A stretch of 64,000 bases of DNA from Chrysophaeum taylorii (taxonomy: Eukaryota > Sar > Pelagophyceae > Pelagomonadales > Pelagomonadaceae): the NCBI GenBank assembly GCA_029834535.1, contig JAQMWT010000047.1, positions 1 through 64,000 on the forward strand. Direction: 5' to 3'. The translations under genes were made by a program, and so were the position numbers. Shown here piece by piece: positions 10,735-21,309 of this stretch. The notes below the pieces were generated by a model. It was not told the origin of the DNA and searched no databases. It saw only the letters and a program-made list of their open reading frames with translations. The first letter of the stretch is position 1. Every line of letters begins with the position of its first letter.

Positions 10735-11375
10735 AGGGATGTGCCTGACGGGCGGAGATAAGTACGCTGGACCTAGTCGGGGTCATCGCCGAGTCGTGGG
10801 GCAGGCGAAGAGAGGACGGGCCCCGCCCGTAGGTCGTACGCATGCTGCCGCCGGACGTAAGTGCGACGAAGGGTGACGTCCTGCTGGGATCGGGCGGCCT
10901 GGGTGGGGTTCCCCGAGGCGGCGACATGGGTGAGGGCGGTGAGGGCACAGCGAGCCTTGCCTAATGCGTTGGCGATCCCCCACTCACGGTAGATGCGGCG
11001 AGTTTGGGCCGCCTTTGCCTCTGTGAAGTTGGCGCAGCCGCTTGCCACCCAGGTTCGCGCAGCGATGCGCTCTGCGCATGTGTGGGCGAGAGCGTGGCAC
11101 GCCGCGCTGGCCTCACCGAAGGCACCAAAGACGAGGCCGGCGACGGTGCCGTAGCTACGTAGCCGCTGTTCGACAGGGCCCAAGAAGCCAGGCGGCGGTG
11201 CTGTACCCGGCTGGGGGATGATGGCGTCGATGCCGCGGGCGTGAGCGAGGTATTCGGAGTGGACTTGCGCTGCGCGCCGATCGACAGGCGACGGGTGGGA
11301 GGGATGGAGGGCGTGGGCGGTGTAGAACGAACCCCAAGCGAGGGTTTTGATGTCGTAGAGTTGCTCATAAATACC
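10735..11375 (-). pseudogene. LINE-like ORF2 3'-terminal fragment
   Basis: Read on the minus strand the frame runs about 200 residues and includes LVFGAFGEASAACHAL, RRIYREWGIANALGKA and VTLRRTYVRRQHAYDLRAGP. A second fragment with RRIYREWGLPAALGRA and VTLRRMYIRRQDPYVLRAGP lies at 46441-46780, so this is a dispersed protein-coding repeat. The GAFGE block resembles sequence found after the reverse transcriptase domain in some algal LINEs, as I recall them. That link is inference. No RT domain is present here. The 5' side is cut by the SINE-like copy 2. Confidence 0.5.
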
Positions 11376-11738
11376 CTTACCCTGATCGCCGACTGCGGTT
11401 GCGATGGAGGACGGTGCCTCATGAATCCTGAGCCTTGCGAGGGCATCCGCCCTCCCAGCGTAGGTTGGCACCTATTCGCCTCCCGGGCGGGCCGGTTGGC
11501 AGCCGGAACGTTCGCAGTGGGACGGGGTATGGCCGGGGGGCGAAGACGGAAGGTTATCGACGAGTTGGTTGTTAGTCACATCGCGGTCTCCTCGTCGCAT
11601 GGCGACAAGCTTGATGATCACTCTCCGCCGATCGACCTTTCGGCGCCCCTCGTCTACAGGCCCGTGATTCCGGACTGGCTCCTGTCGGTCCGGCCTGGCT
11701 CCCATGCTCGGGAGAGGTCTGAAGTTAGTTAGTTAGTT
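11376..11738 (+). repeat. SINE-like retroposon, copy 2
   Basis: Nearly identical to copy 1 over its whole length, from TACCCTGATCGCC to the GTTAGTTAGTTAGTT tail. No target-site duplication is evident. It sits exactly between the LINE-like fragment on the left and the internal copia sequence on the right, so it marks a breakpoint rather than a simple insertion. Confidence 0.85.
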
Positions 11739-13970
11739 ACTCGGTATGCATCATGCCTCTGATTACAGGATTGAAGATGCCTAACTCTAGTGACCGCAAC
11801 GTCGTTAAACTAGCCCTGGCCTTACCTTCTTTTGCGACATTTTTTTTGTACGCGTGTGAGTGTCGTCATGTCTTTTCTTGGCACTCCCGTGGCCGCGGCA
11901 TCTCCCTAGTCGGTTGAAGGACAGTCCTTTCTCGCTCTCCACGGCCGAACCTTCCCCCAGATTGTCGCAAAATCAACGAACCATGACTGCGACTACTGCT
12001 ACCACACTGGCTGCTGCGGTTGCACCGACACCAGCCGTGCACATCTCACCTCAGTCGCTGACGTTCCAGGACGGCCTCAGTATTGACTATGCTGCTTACG
12101 AGCGAGGAATCTCTCTCCTCGAGAACTTCCGTGCCCCTGTCACCCCATTTCTCTCTTCTTTTATGCGAGTGGAACTCACACTGCCCTATGAGTCTACTGA
12201 CTTTTCATTGTTTGTGGACCTGACCACATTCATATCCATGCGCTTACCCATTACTATACCTTTGGAAGCTGCTCCTGCTATTGCTTCTACTGGATGCAAC
12301 AGAGGCCCCAAACGCGAACGTTTCATTTTGTCACTTTCCTTTTTTTGTGCGCAGTGCCTCAATGATCTTGGACAACCGACTTTCCTTGTCTCGACCACGT
12401 ACAGTTCCAAGGCACAAACACCTCGTGAACTCCCCACTGAAGTGCTGAGTCACCTCAACACGGACGACCATAAGAAGAATGGTCACATCCCCATTTCTGC
12501 TATTACCATGAACTTTTGCTGTGCTTGTCACAACACCGATCAGGTGCCTATACAACCTACTGTATGTGCTTGCAATGCTACTTCCTTCCAATCCCCCTGT
12601 GATGTGGCTCAGCTGGTCATATACGCGCTACCATCATACGACCTCGAGCATCGTAGTTTACTTGTGACTCTTGTTCGAACACAGAGTCGCAAAGCTCAGG
12701 CTATGCATGCCATCCATTCAGCATTTGATTACTACTGTTGCTCGATCGCGTGTACAACATCTTGACGACTACGCATCATCCTCTGGTGATACAGAACCGC
12801 CATCACTCCGGGATGTAATGTTCGGCCACACTTATACTCGGGCTGAACATTAAGACTTCCTGCGCCCCTTTTTTTTAACGTTGACCGAAACGTCGTTAAA
12901 CTACTTACACTCCACGCTAGACACTACTCTGAAGATATCTTCGCCATCGTTACCTACGTCTTCTGCTTCGCTTGCTGATTTCGACGTCTTGTGTCAACAA
13001 CTCGACCAACTCCAGGAAACTCTTCGAATCTATATTACCGAGGCTGCCATTGCTTCAATCACCTCCCTGGAGAACCGGCTCTTCCCTCCTACAGCCAACA
13101 CCCACGTGTTACTTATAACACTGTACAAGATCACGGAGCTGCTGTCTCGCTTAACACTCACCGCTCATGACCAACATGCTGCCAACCACTCCTCCCTGGA
13201 CGATCACCTCCTTCATCTACGTGACAAGTTGCTCTCATACTTCAGAGCATTCTGTCCGCTCTCATGTGAATCTGAAGACTCTTCTATCTTCGTTCGCCAA
13301 GTCCAACTTTTTGGAAAACCAACTGGACACCTTTCAACTAGATTCTCTTTCGCCATCCATACTGAATGCTCTACTTGCACTCACCCTTCTCTTGGCACCA
13401 CATCATTCAGCTATTGGTTTTCACCACCTTACAGCAGAAGCTGACGATGATTGATAATCCTAACACACTGTCTGTTGTATCGGTGTCTCTTAATGTTCTG
13501 TTCAAAAGGGTCAAATGGACCTATACTCTTGATGCTTCGTATGTGACCTCTGCGACCATCAAGACTGTATTCTCCCTTTTTCTTTCCTTCATCATCATCT
13601 TTCTCAAGAGATGTCCTATAGACGCACCTTGCGCTTAAGACATCTCGAGGGGGTGCAGAGAAATCTGCTGCCTCTTACCCTTATCCGTCCGTCCGAGAAC
13701 GTGATCTCTTCCTTACCCTTCTTCTTCCTTTCTACACAATCAAATAGCCCTCTGATTTGTGCTTAAGCTCATCATCATGGTCTAGCGCGTCCCGAGGTAT
13801 GTAGCACTATACACTTTTACCTTTCTCGTGTAGTTCTAGATGCCGGCTGTCGTGTTCTGAGGATATAGGGAACATACCTTTTCATTCCCCGAATTAAATA
13901 CTTCCAGACGTTCATGATGAGACGGGATGGTTTCCCAGGTGACTTACCACTGCTTGCTAAATGCTCTGCA
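11739..13970 (+). mobile_element. Ty1/copia element, 3' part only, broken
   Basis: From 11739 this matches the region after the RNase H of the larger element (21178 onward): the two extra downstream reading frames, purine tract and LTR, in the same order. Everything 5' of the end of pol is missing and the SINE-like copy 2 sits at the junction. The copy is broken, with several breaks and internal losses relative to the larger element. Divergence from that copy looks modest, so both belong to one recent family. Confidence 0.85.
13654..13970 (+). repeat. Copia LTR (317 bp), TGCAGAG...CTCTGCA ends
   Basis: It follows the purine tract CTCGAGGGGG and has perfectly complementary 7-bp ends, TGCAGAG and CTCTGCA. 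A close relative without internal sequence lies at about 43710-44034, a truncated one at 23461-23629, and a divergent piece at about 56735-56960. Confidence 0.85.
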
Positions 13971-14789
13971 CTGAGTTTGGAAAGCAAGGAGTTGTTCGAC
14001 AAATACATGAGCATACCAATAAACATTTAAGGACGTTCGATTAAACTGAGATTTAAGTTCAGTGACATCTGTACATGACACTGTCTCATAGTAGTGGTAA
14101 GCTAAAAGCATTACTGCACGTAATTTATTAGGGTGTGCAGTAAACGCATAAATCTTCTTTAACTGCGGCCACATGGCGAGGGCAGGGCGTTCTTGAGATT
14201 CTAGGTTGAAGAACGTGTACAGGAAACCGGCGTAAGTTTCGCAATGTTTAATCCAATCGGCATTAGAGAGCCCTGTGAAGGACATGTTGGTTAGAGATGA
14301 GTCATACACAATTGATTTAGGGAGTCGGGTATCTAATAAAGTGAGGACACGCTTAACATCCTCATTTAATTCGGGTCGAACAAGATTATATGACTCTTGA
14401 TAGAAAAGTCGTTCGAGATTATTTCGTGCATCAACTGATAGTTGATGGGAAGAGTTAACGTGCCAAGTCTTGAGATGATCAGGCAAGGCATCTTCATTGG
14501 GTAACTGCAATTCATTAATCTTTTCAGCTTTCCATTGAGCGAAAATGATATCAACTTCGTGTTCGAGAAGTTGGTCATATTCTGGGGCGTTTCGTGTATA
14601 TGAGTCATAAGAATCATATAAGAACAACGCATCCACATATGGGCTTGTCATATGCCTGCGAAGCATCTCAATTTGTAAGCTCACCTTGGTCGAATTGTCT
14701 TGGAAGCGTAATCCAGCGTTGAGTTTATCAACGAGGATTTGTTCCTGCTTATAAATATCCGTGGTGGATATTGGTTTTGGTTTTGACAT
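13944..14789 (-). CDS. Unrecognised 281-residue protein, AT-rich, 3' end inside an LTR
   Basis: The frame opens with MSKPKPISTTDIYKQEQ and is continuous to a stop inside the copia LTR, whose last 27 bp supply the final residues. The gene body is clearly more AT-rich than the host genes to the right. Composition suggests a soluble, largely helical protein with many Leu, Tyr and acidic residues. I see no signal peptide, membrane segment, zinc motif or catalytic signature. The LTR edge cutting its 3' end suggests that either the element inserted into this gene or the gene is a passenger of foreign origin. I do not recognise the family. Confidence 0.45.
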   Translation of the reverse strand: MSKPKPISTTDIYKQEQILVDKLNAGLRFQDNSTKVSLQIEMLRRHMTSPYVDALFLYDSYDSYTRNAPEYDQLLEHEVDIIFAQWKAEKINELQLPNEDALPDHLKTWHVNSSHQLSVDARNNLERLFYQESYNLVRPELNEDVKRVLTLLDTRLPKSIVYDSSLTNMSFTGLSNADWIKHCETYAGFLYTFFNLESQERPALAMWPQLKKIYAFTAHPNKLRAVMLLAYHYYETVSCTDVTELKSQFNRTSLNVYWYAHVFVEQLLAFQTQCRAFSKQW

Positions 14790-15189
14790 AGTCGTGACCT
14801 ATTGAAAATAGGTTATAGGAAGGATAAAACAAGTTGACATGTTTGAATGAAGGGCTTATAACATGCAGAGGAATATGTACAGTTCGCTATTTTAAGCGTG
14901 AGCATATATACAAGACCAAACAAATCATTATGCTATTTAAGCATGATGCTCTTGAGACTGAAGAATGGAATAATTCTCGAGCAGTCAGTCTTTTGTTGGG
15001 AATGAGAGGAAAAACCCGTACAAGTTTCCGCGGCTTGTGTAGGAAAAATTTTAATTTTATTGGCTATGCGAGTGCATAAGACCAGTGGCCGACCCAACTC
15101 GGACACAAACCAGATTAACTGGTGGTCAAATACCGTCACACAACAAATATGTACAGTAGACCACCGCCAAACACATTGTCGCATTGTAC
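14790..15189. other. AT-rich spacer
   Basis: No gene, repeat or promoter that I can recognise. It has the same low GC as the 281-residue reading frame on its left and ends at the SINE-like copy 3. Confidence 0.5.
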
Positions 15190-15557
15190 CCTTACGCTGA
15201 TCGCCGACTGCGGTTGCGATGGAGGACGGTGCCTCATGAATCCTGAGCCTTGCGAGGGCATCCACCCTCCCGGCGTAGGTTGGCACCTAGTCGCCTCCCG
15301 GGCGGGCCGGTTGGCAGCCGGAACGTTCGCAGTGGGACGGGGTATGGCCGGGGGGCGAAGACGGAAGGTTATCGACGAGTTGGTTGTCAGTCACATCGCG
15401 GTCTCCTCGTCGCATGGCGACAAGCTTGATGGTCACTCTCCGCCGACCGACCTTTCGGCGCTCCTCGTCTACAGGCCCGTGATTCCGGACTGGCTCCTGT
15501 CGGTCCGGCCTGGCTCCCATGCTCGGGAGAGGTCTGAAGTTAGTTAGTTAGTTAGTT
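15190..15557 (+). repeat. SINE-like retroposon, copy 3
   Basis: Full-length copy differing from copy 1 at only a few positions, with a slightly longer (TTAG)n tail. No target-site duplication is visible. It abuts the 5' edge of the methyltransferase-like module of the larger copia element, the second time a copy of this repeat lies exactly at the 5' edge of a sequence from this copia family. Confidence 0.85.
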
Positions 15558-15559
15558 GG

Positions 15560-16880
15560 TTTGTCAACTCCAGCGTTCCTGTCTCAAGCCACTAATGACT
15601 TAGGCTTAAATATCAATGTAATAGTCGTTGTTGAGTCTGATGATACGCTTGTTCGTATGTTACGCCACCGTTTTCCTACTGTATTATTATTTGAATCTCT
15701 CCCCGCCTTTATTAACCACCTTCACCTAATTTCACCAGAGGAAAGGCGCAAATTTTATTGTGATATTATCGAGATAACTCCTCCATGCACTAACAGGAAT
15801 CTACTAAAGCAGCATAATACCGAAGACTTACACAGCCTGCTCGACGACTCTCTTTTCGACAGCATGCTGTCTGTCATCAAACTTCTCCAACCCTTGGTAC
15901 TACTGGCTGAGATGACACCACCCCACAAGTACTGTCATCAAGACCACATAATTGTGGCCAATCTCATCCATTCCACACTCGATTACTGTGTTGATGTTGT
16001 TGACAGGTTCCCGACCTACCTATGTGGCGACTACCAATCTAGGGAAAGATGGATCTGCATCGCACGCAGGTATTCTACTGGACCAATCAACATACTTTCA
16101 TGGCCTATCCACCACCCACGCCCCTTCTTTAAGATCGTGGATGACATACAAGCCATTCCTAAACGACGTTGGCTTTCCAAAGGTATCGCCAAAGACTGGA
16201 TCCGGGTGTTCCCCGATCCACCAGATGTCCCCGTTCCTAAAACAATTGCACACTAACTCACCCACTCCTGTGTCCTATTACATAACCGTTTTCTAAACTG
16301 ACCAACCGTCACATAGGTTACTACTTACAACCTCATCAACATCACATAATATCTATTTCCTAACCGGCGGCCACCATTCTGACGGCAACCTCACCATAGA
16401 GAACGCCGCTACCAAAAATCATGCTTCCATTGACGCGTTTGGAAGCACGTATACGTTTACTGCCTCCAACGTTCCCCACGACAAAGACCGATCTATATAT
16501 TTGGAGCCGTTTATGGGTTACCTGTGGATAATCCAAGCCCTTCCTCAAGTTGGCTCCGCTACCACCTATGGCACCGCCATACAAAAGCTCTTGTCCAGAT
16601 GCTCTCTTGTGATGCCTGGCTGCCTTACCTACAAGGCCACCGACAACTATTTCGACTACAAGGATTCTCATTTTGCTCTGGAAGATCACCACTTATCTCA
16701 TAGTCGCGATATAGGGTATCTTCGTGGAAGTGACCGCAAACTCGGCTCTAAAATCCACTCCATGCTTGCTCCATTGCCCACCGTCCGAGGGTATGCCAAC
16801 ATTATTTTACTCGACCCTCGCAACGGGAGAAATTACGCTACCCCACTCGACCGGAGTTGATTCGTGCTAACAACCACACC
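15560..16880 (+). other. C5 cytosine-methyltransferase-like module of the copia element
   Basis: Blocks typical of C5 DNA methyltransferases appear in order: a VIVVVESDDTLVRMLRHRFP stretch like the motif I-II region, DIIEITPPC like motif IV with its Pro-Cys (about 15762-15788), PLVLLAEMTPP at the position of the ENV motif VI (about 15890-15923), YQSRERWICIARR like the QxRxR motif VIII (about 16032-16070), HHLSHSRDIGYLRG like motif IX (about 16686-16728), and an NGRNYATPL stretch at the place of motif X (about 16822-16850). Motif I proper is missing at the left edge. The assignment rests on motif order, not a search. The module is a fossil like the rest of the element. Confidence 0.6.
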
Positions 16881-17279
16881 AAACAACAGGAATCTTTCCT
16901 CTTGTCTCTTCGCCACGACCTTTGCTGCGACATGCTCAGCAATGCTCTGCCTGCCGGTACATACAGCACACTGTACAACCACCTTTCGCTCCTCGTTGCC
17001 GATATTAAATCACTTATGTTGGACCCTACCTTCCAACATACTGCTGCCGTGACGAAGAAATCCTATGTATCCAACTTTATGACCTTTGATCAGGCCTCCA
17101 CCACGTGCAGCACAGATACCTTGTCTTTGGCACAAGCCTTTATGACGCCTTTTCCCAGCAACTGCTTGACCGAAATGTCGTTAAACTTTTTATCTTCGTC
17201 CTACAAAGATACTCTCGCTACTCGTGATGATAAGGATGCACCTCCAAGTGACCCTGCTGCGCACCAGGATGACGACGCA

Positions 17280-18400
17280 CCGCCTCCTCCTGCCTTGGAC
17301 ACCGAACTCAAGTTCGATGTTCGGCGCAAACGTCATATCCCCGCTCATCCAATTCCTCGCAAGTCCTTCGCACACGGATCTGCCGAATACCTCAACGCCA
17401 AAGAACGTGCCAATCGCTTCCACCGGGTGCACCACTGCCCCGACAACGTCGTTGCCAAGGCCCCCAACGTACTCGCTCGCCCTGGCTTCTCTGCCTCTGA
17501 CCTACCGTATCGCGACTTATGCACCGACTGCTTCGCACACAACAAGCGCCACCCGCACAAGCACTTCAATCCGACCAAGCCCTCTTTTGAGCAAACTCAC
17601 AAAGCCGGCGAAGTCTGGGCGTGCGACGGCGGCTATGTGACCATCCCACCCGAATGGGGAGGTTTCACACATATCATCGTATTCAAGGAACTTATCTCGA
17701 AGTTTCTCTTGGTGTACTTTACACGCACCACCAACGCCACGGAGTTCACTCAAGCCCAGGACTTTGTGTATGACTTTTGTCGTACACAACTCAACGTGCA
17801 CATGCGCACCCTCTTCTCTGATACCTTCAAACCCTATTTTAGTCAGCACATTACCGCCCCGTACCGCGTCGATAAAGGCATTCAGCTCATCGCTTTCCCG
17901 CCGTACATGCACCACTTTAACCTTGAAGTTGAGTCAGCCATCGGCTTCATCGCCTCCGCCTCCTCAACTCGCCTTCGTTCTCTCCTTAATGCTCATTATC
18001 GTGGCTCAAAGATCGTGGAACGAGCCATCGTGTTTCCCTGGGCGGTAATACACACCATACAAAGCTACAACCTCCTTCCGAACGCCACGCTCGAGCGCAT
18101 TCACCATGCCATCCTAAGTCCGCAACAGCTGCTCTACAACCAACTAAACACCCCCCAGCATGACATGCTCAAGATCTTCGGCGCTGAATGCTACCTTTTA
18201 TTGGAAACCGACGAGCACCACAAGTGGGAACCGTGCCGCCGCAAATACTTATATCTATGTTACGCCAACGCGCAAAACCCGCTCGTCTCCCCCCGTGTTG
18301 ACCATATTGCCGACGTCGTCCTCAACCCTGAAAACGGACAAATTCGTGTTTCGTCCAAGCTGCAATTCCTCTACATGCTCCAGCATTCTACTCCTGATCC
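17280..18400 (+). other. Copia element: integrase part
   Basis: A zinc-binding block (RFHRVHHCPD with LCTDCFAHNKR) is followed by a DDE-type core: GEVWACDGGYVTI, RTLFSDTFKPYF and HHFNLEVESAIGFI hold the likely acidic triad. The block LLPNATLERIHHAILSPQQL followed by IFGAECYLLL matches the conserved copia region after the core. Confidence 0.8.
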
Positions 18401-19559
18401 TGAACTTGCTCCTCCGCCTCACGTTCCTCCCGCGCCTTTCTCGCTCACACCCCACGCCGCTATCCAAGACCATGTCATTCAGAGGGGGACACGGACTCAT
18501 CCTCAGAGAGGGCACTCTCTACCTCCTTCAGCTCCTTCTTCGTCCCCTGCTCCTGCCTCTCCTCCCTCTTCCGACGCTCTCGCCGACGAGTCTAGCGCTA
18601 TGCCACCGCGGCCCTTGCTTCCTTCTTACATTGACCTTTTTGCACAAAATGACCTCATTCTTGTCCCAGGTTCCAAACAACCTAACACCCGCAAGGCAAC
18701 CTCCATGCAAAATATCCAAGCCCGGCTGCATGCGTCTACTATTGGTGCTTACAAAGCCGCTGGTGGCAAACTCGCCGATTTCTGCTGGGATCTTCGCCAC
18801 CACTTTCTTACGTTCAAGTCTCCCGCCCTCTCCGCCCTTCATATCAATGGTGGTATCCTCTGGTCTGCTATCTGCTCAGAGGGGGAACATGCGTTGTTAG
18901 CTCGTCTTCTTCTCCCGTTGCGCACATACTTACTTGCCCGTTACCCACACGTCGATGGTTACTTCGCCCACGCTAAGTGCGCATCCAGCATCCCAGCCGC
19001 AACCTTTCTAACTGCTGATGGTTCACCTAGGTGCCCCATTCCTCAGCCTCTTTTAGCTGCCTTCACTGAGCACGCTGCTGCCTTTGGCATCTCTTCCTTA
19101 CAGTATGCACTTACGTATCTGGCGCCGACCAGCTTTATCGATCACAACTCCTCCGAGTTTGGCGCTAATTCTGCATCTCTGGCTGACTTGGAGGAATACC
19201 TTCTGGTCTCTACAGAGTATATCACCCAGGTCTTACATGCCGACCCTACTATCCATATTCAACTGGAATCTGCTTCTTCTACTCCTCCTACTGACGCTGT
19301 TTCCGATTATCCCGAAGTCGCGCACACTGCCTCGACCGCAACGTCGTTAAACTATAGTTCACCAGCCACTGTTGGTCCTGACGAATATAAGGTCCAAGAA
19401 GCGGACGTTTCCGTCGATGAATACAAACTCAAGTGCCTCCACGGTATGTCGCCTGAAGACAGGCACGCCTACCTCAAGGCCATCGCCAAGGAACTCCACG
19501 ACATTATCCGCTTTGGCTGCTTCAAACTTTCTTTACCCGACGGTGTCTCTCGCCCTATT

Positions 19560-21220
19560 GACAGCAGGATGGTGCTGAAGATTAAAACAGACTCTGCCGG
19601 CAAATACGTTAAGCACAAGGCTCGCCTCGTGCTACGTGGCTTCCTAGCATCTCTTGGCGCCGATTTCTTTGGCACCTTCAGCCCCATGGCCACAATGACC
19701 GCAATCCGGGTACTACTGGCTATTGCAGCATACAAGCAACTGCCTGTCTACCACGCAGACGTCCCGAACGCCTTCGTTCAGTCTGACATTGATGCCAACG
19801 TCTATGTTCAGTTACCAGACGGCATCAAGCTTATCGACCCCGATGACGCTAAGTACAAGGGCCGACGCCTACCGAAACTACTGAAGTCACTTTACGGACT
19901 TCGGCAATCGCCATCTCTTTGGAACAAAGAGATAGACGGCTTCTTCCGTTGCCTTGGCTACAAGCGCCTGCATTCGGACTCTTGCCTATATGCTCGAGTA
20001 TCCGCGCATGCTAAGTTCGTCGTATGCAGTCTGTCTGTAGACGACATTGTTATTGTGTCCAATGATGACACTCTTCGTACTGAGTTACAGGATGCCCTCC
20101 ACAAACGGTATGCTGTAGAGCAGTTTGAACCTTTCCATACCCTCCTAGGCATGCGCGTGTGTCGCACATCTGATGGATCCATTTCTCTGGATGTGCAACC
20201 CAAGCTTGATGAACTCTTCGCTGATCACCCTGTCTTGCAGCAACTGACCCCGCTTAAATATCCTATGTCATCGTTCTTCAAGTATAAAGATGGCACTCCC
20301 AGCTCTGAAACAGAGTTGTACATCAATTCGCACTTTGCCACCCTCCTTGGCAAGCTGGTGTTCATGCAAGTGGCCTGCAGACCTGACTTCTCGCAAGCCT
20401 TGGGCAGATGTTCGCGTGGTATGCATGCACCCACGTATGTTCACGTCCAAATGCTAGAGCACCTGCTCCGCTACCTAAAGAAGCCGGAAAACCGCTCACT
20501 TCGCATCTGGTTCCATCCTAAAGGTAATGCTATTGAAGCTCACTTCGCACTGTCTCCGCTAATCGAATTGATCTCTCCACTGTGGTCGACTACCAACCGC
20601 AGGATGTATCCACTGGACAGTTTGATCCCTTAGTTGCCATGGTTGACGCTGACAACGCCCCTTCCTTAGCACAGGAAGATAGGAAATCTACCACCGGGTT
20701 TGTCTTAAATCTTTTCAACTACCTTATAGGTTGGAAAAGCAAGCTTCAACCGATTGTCTCCTGCTCAACTCACGAAGCTGAGTTGATTGCCCTCAGTATT
20801 TGTGCTGATGAAGCTGTTTGGCTACGCAAACTGCTATTGGAACTCTCCTTTGTCGCCAACCCCACCTTCTACGTCAACAATGTTAATGGTGAGAACACCG
20901 CTGATCCTGTTGATTTCGATAACAATGACAACCCAATTGCTGAAGATATGCGCTTCATCAGAAGCCTACTCTCTTATCTGACAATGCCGCCGCCGTTCAC
21001 ACCTCTAATAACCCAGCTGGATCTTCTCGATCCAAGGCACTGTCGACCATATGGTTTAAGATCCGTGAGTACATCTCGCTACAGAAAATTCGAGTCCATC
21101 ATGTTCCCGGCAAGCTAAACGTGGCTGATGGTTTTACAAAGCCACTTGCAGCTGAGTTCTCCACTTTTCGTTCTCTACTCGGTATGCATCATGCTTCTGA
21201 TGACAAGCCTTTACAGGATT
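19560..21220 (+). other. Copia element: reverse transcriptase and RNase H
   Basis: Copia RT hallmarks are plain: KHKARLVLRGFLASLGADF, FSPMATMTAIRVLLAIAA, HADVPNAFVQSDI, LLKSLYGLRQSPSLWNKEI and the catalytic SLSVDDIVIV box. RNase H follows with DRKSTTGFVLNLFNYLIGW and STHEAELIALSICADEAVWL, and a tail with HVPGKLNVADGFTKPL. Family assignment is certain. Confidence 0.95.
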
Positions 21221-21309
21221 GAAGATGCCTAACCCTAGTGACGGCAACGTCGTTAAACTAGCCTTGGCCCTACCTTCTTTTGCCACATTTTTTTTTTTGT
21301 ACGCGTGTG

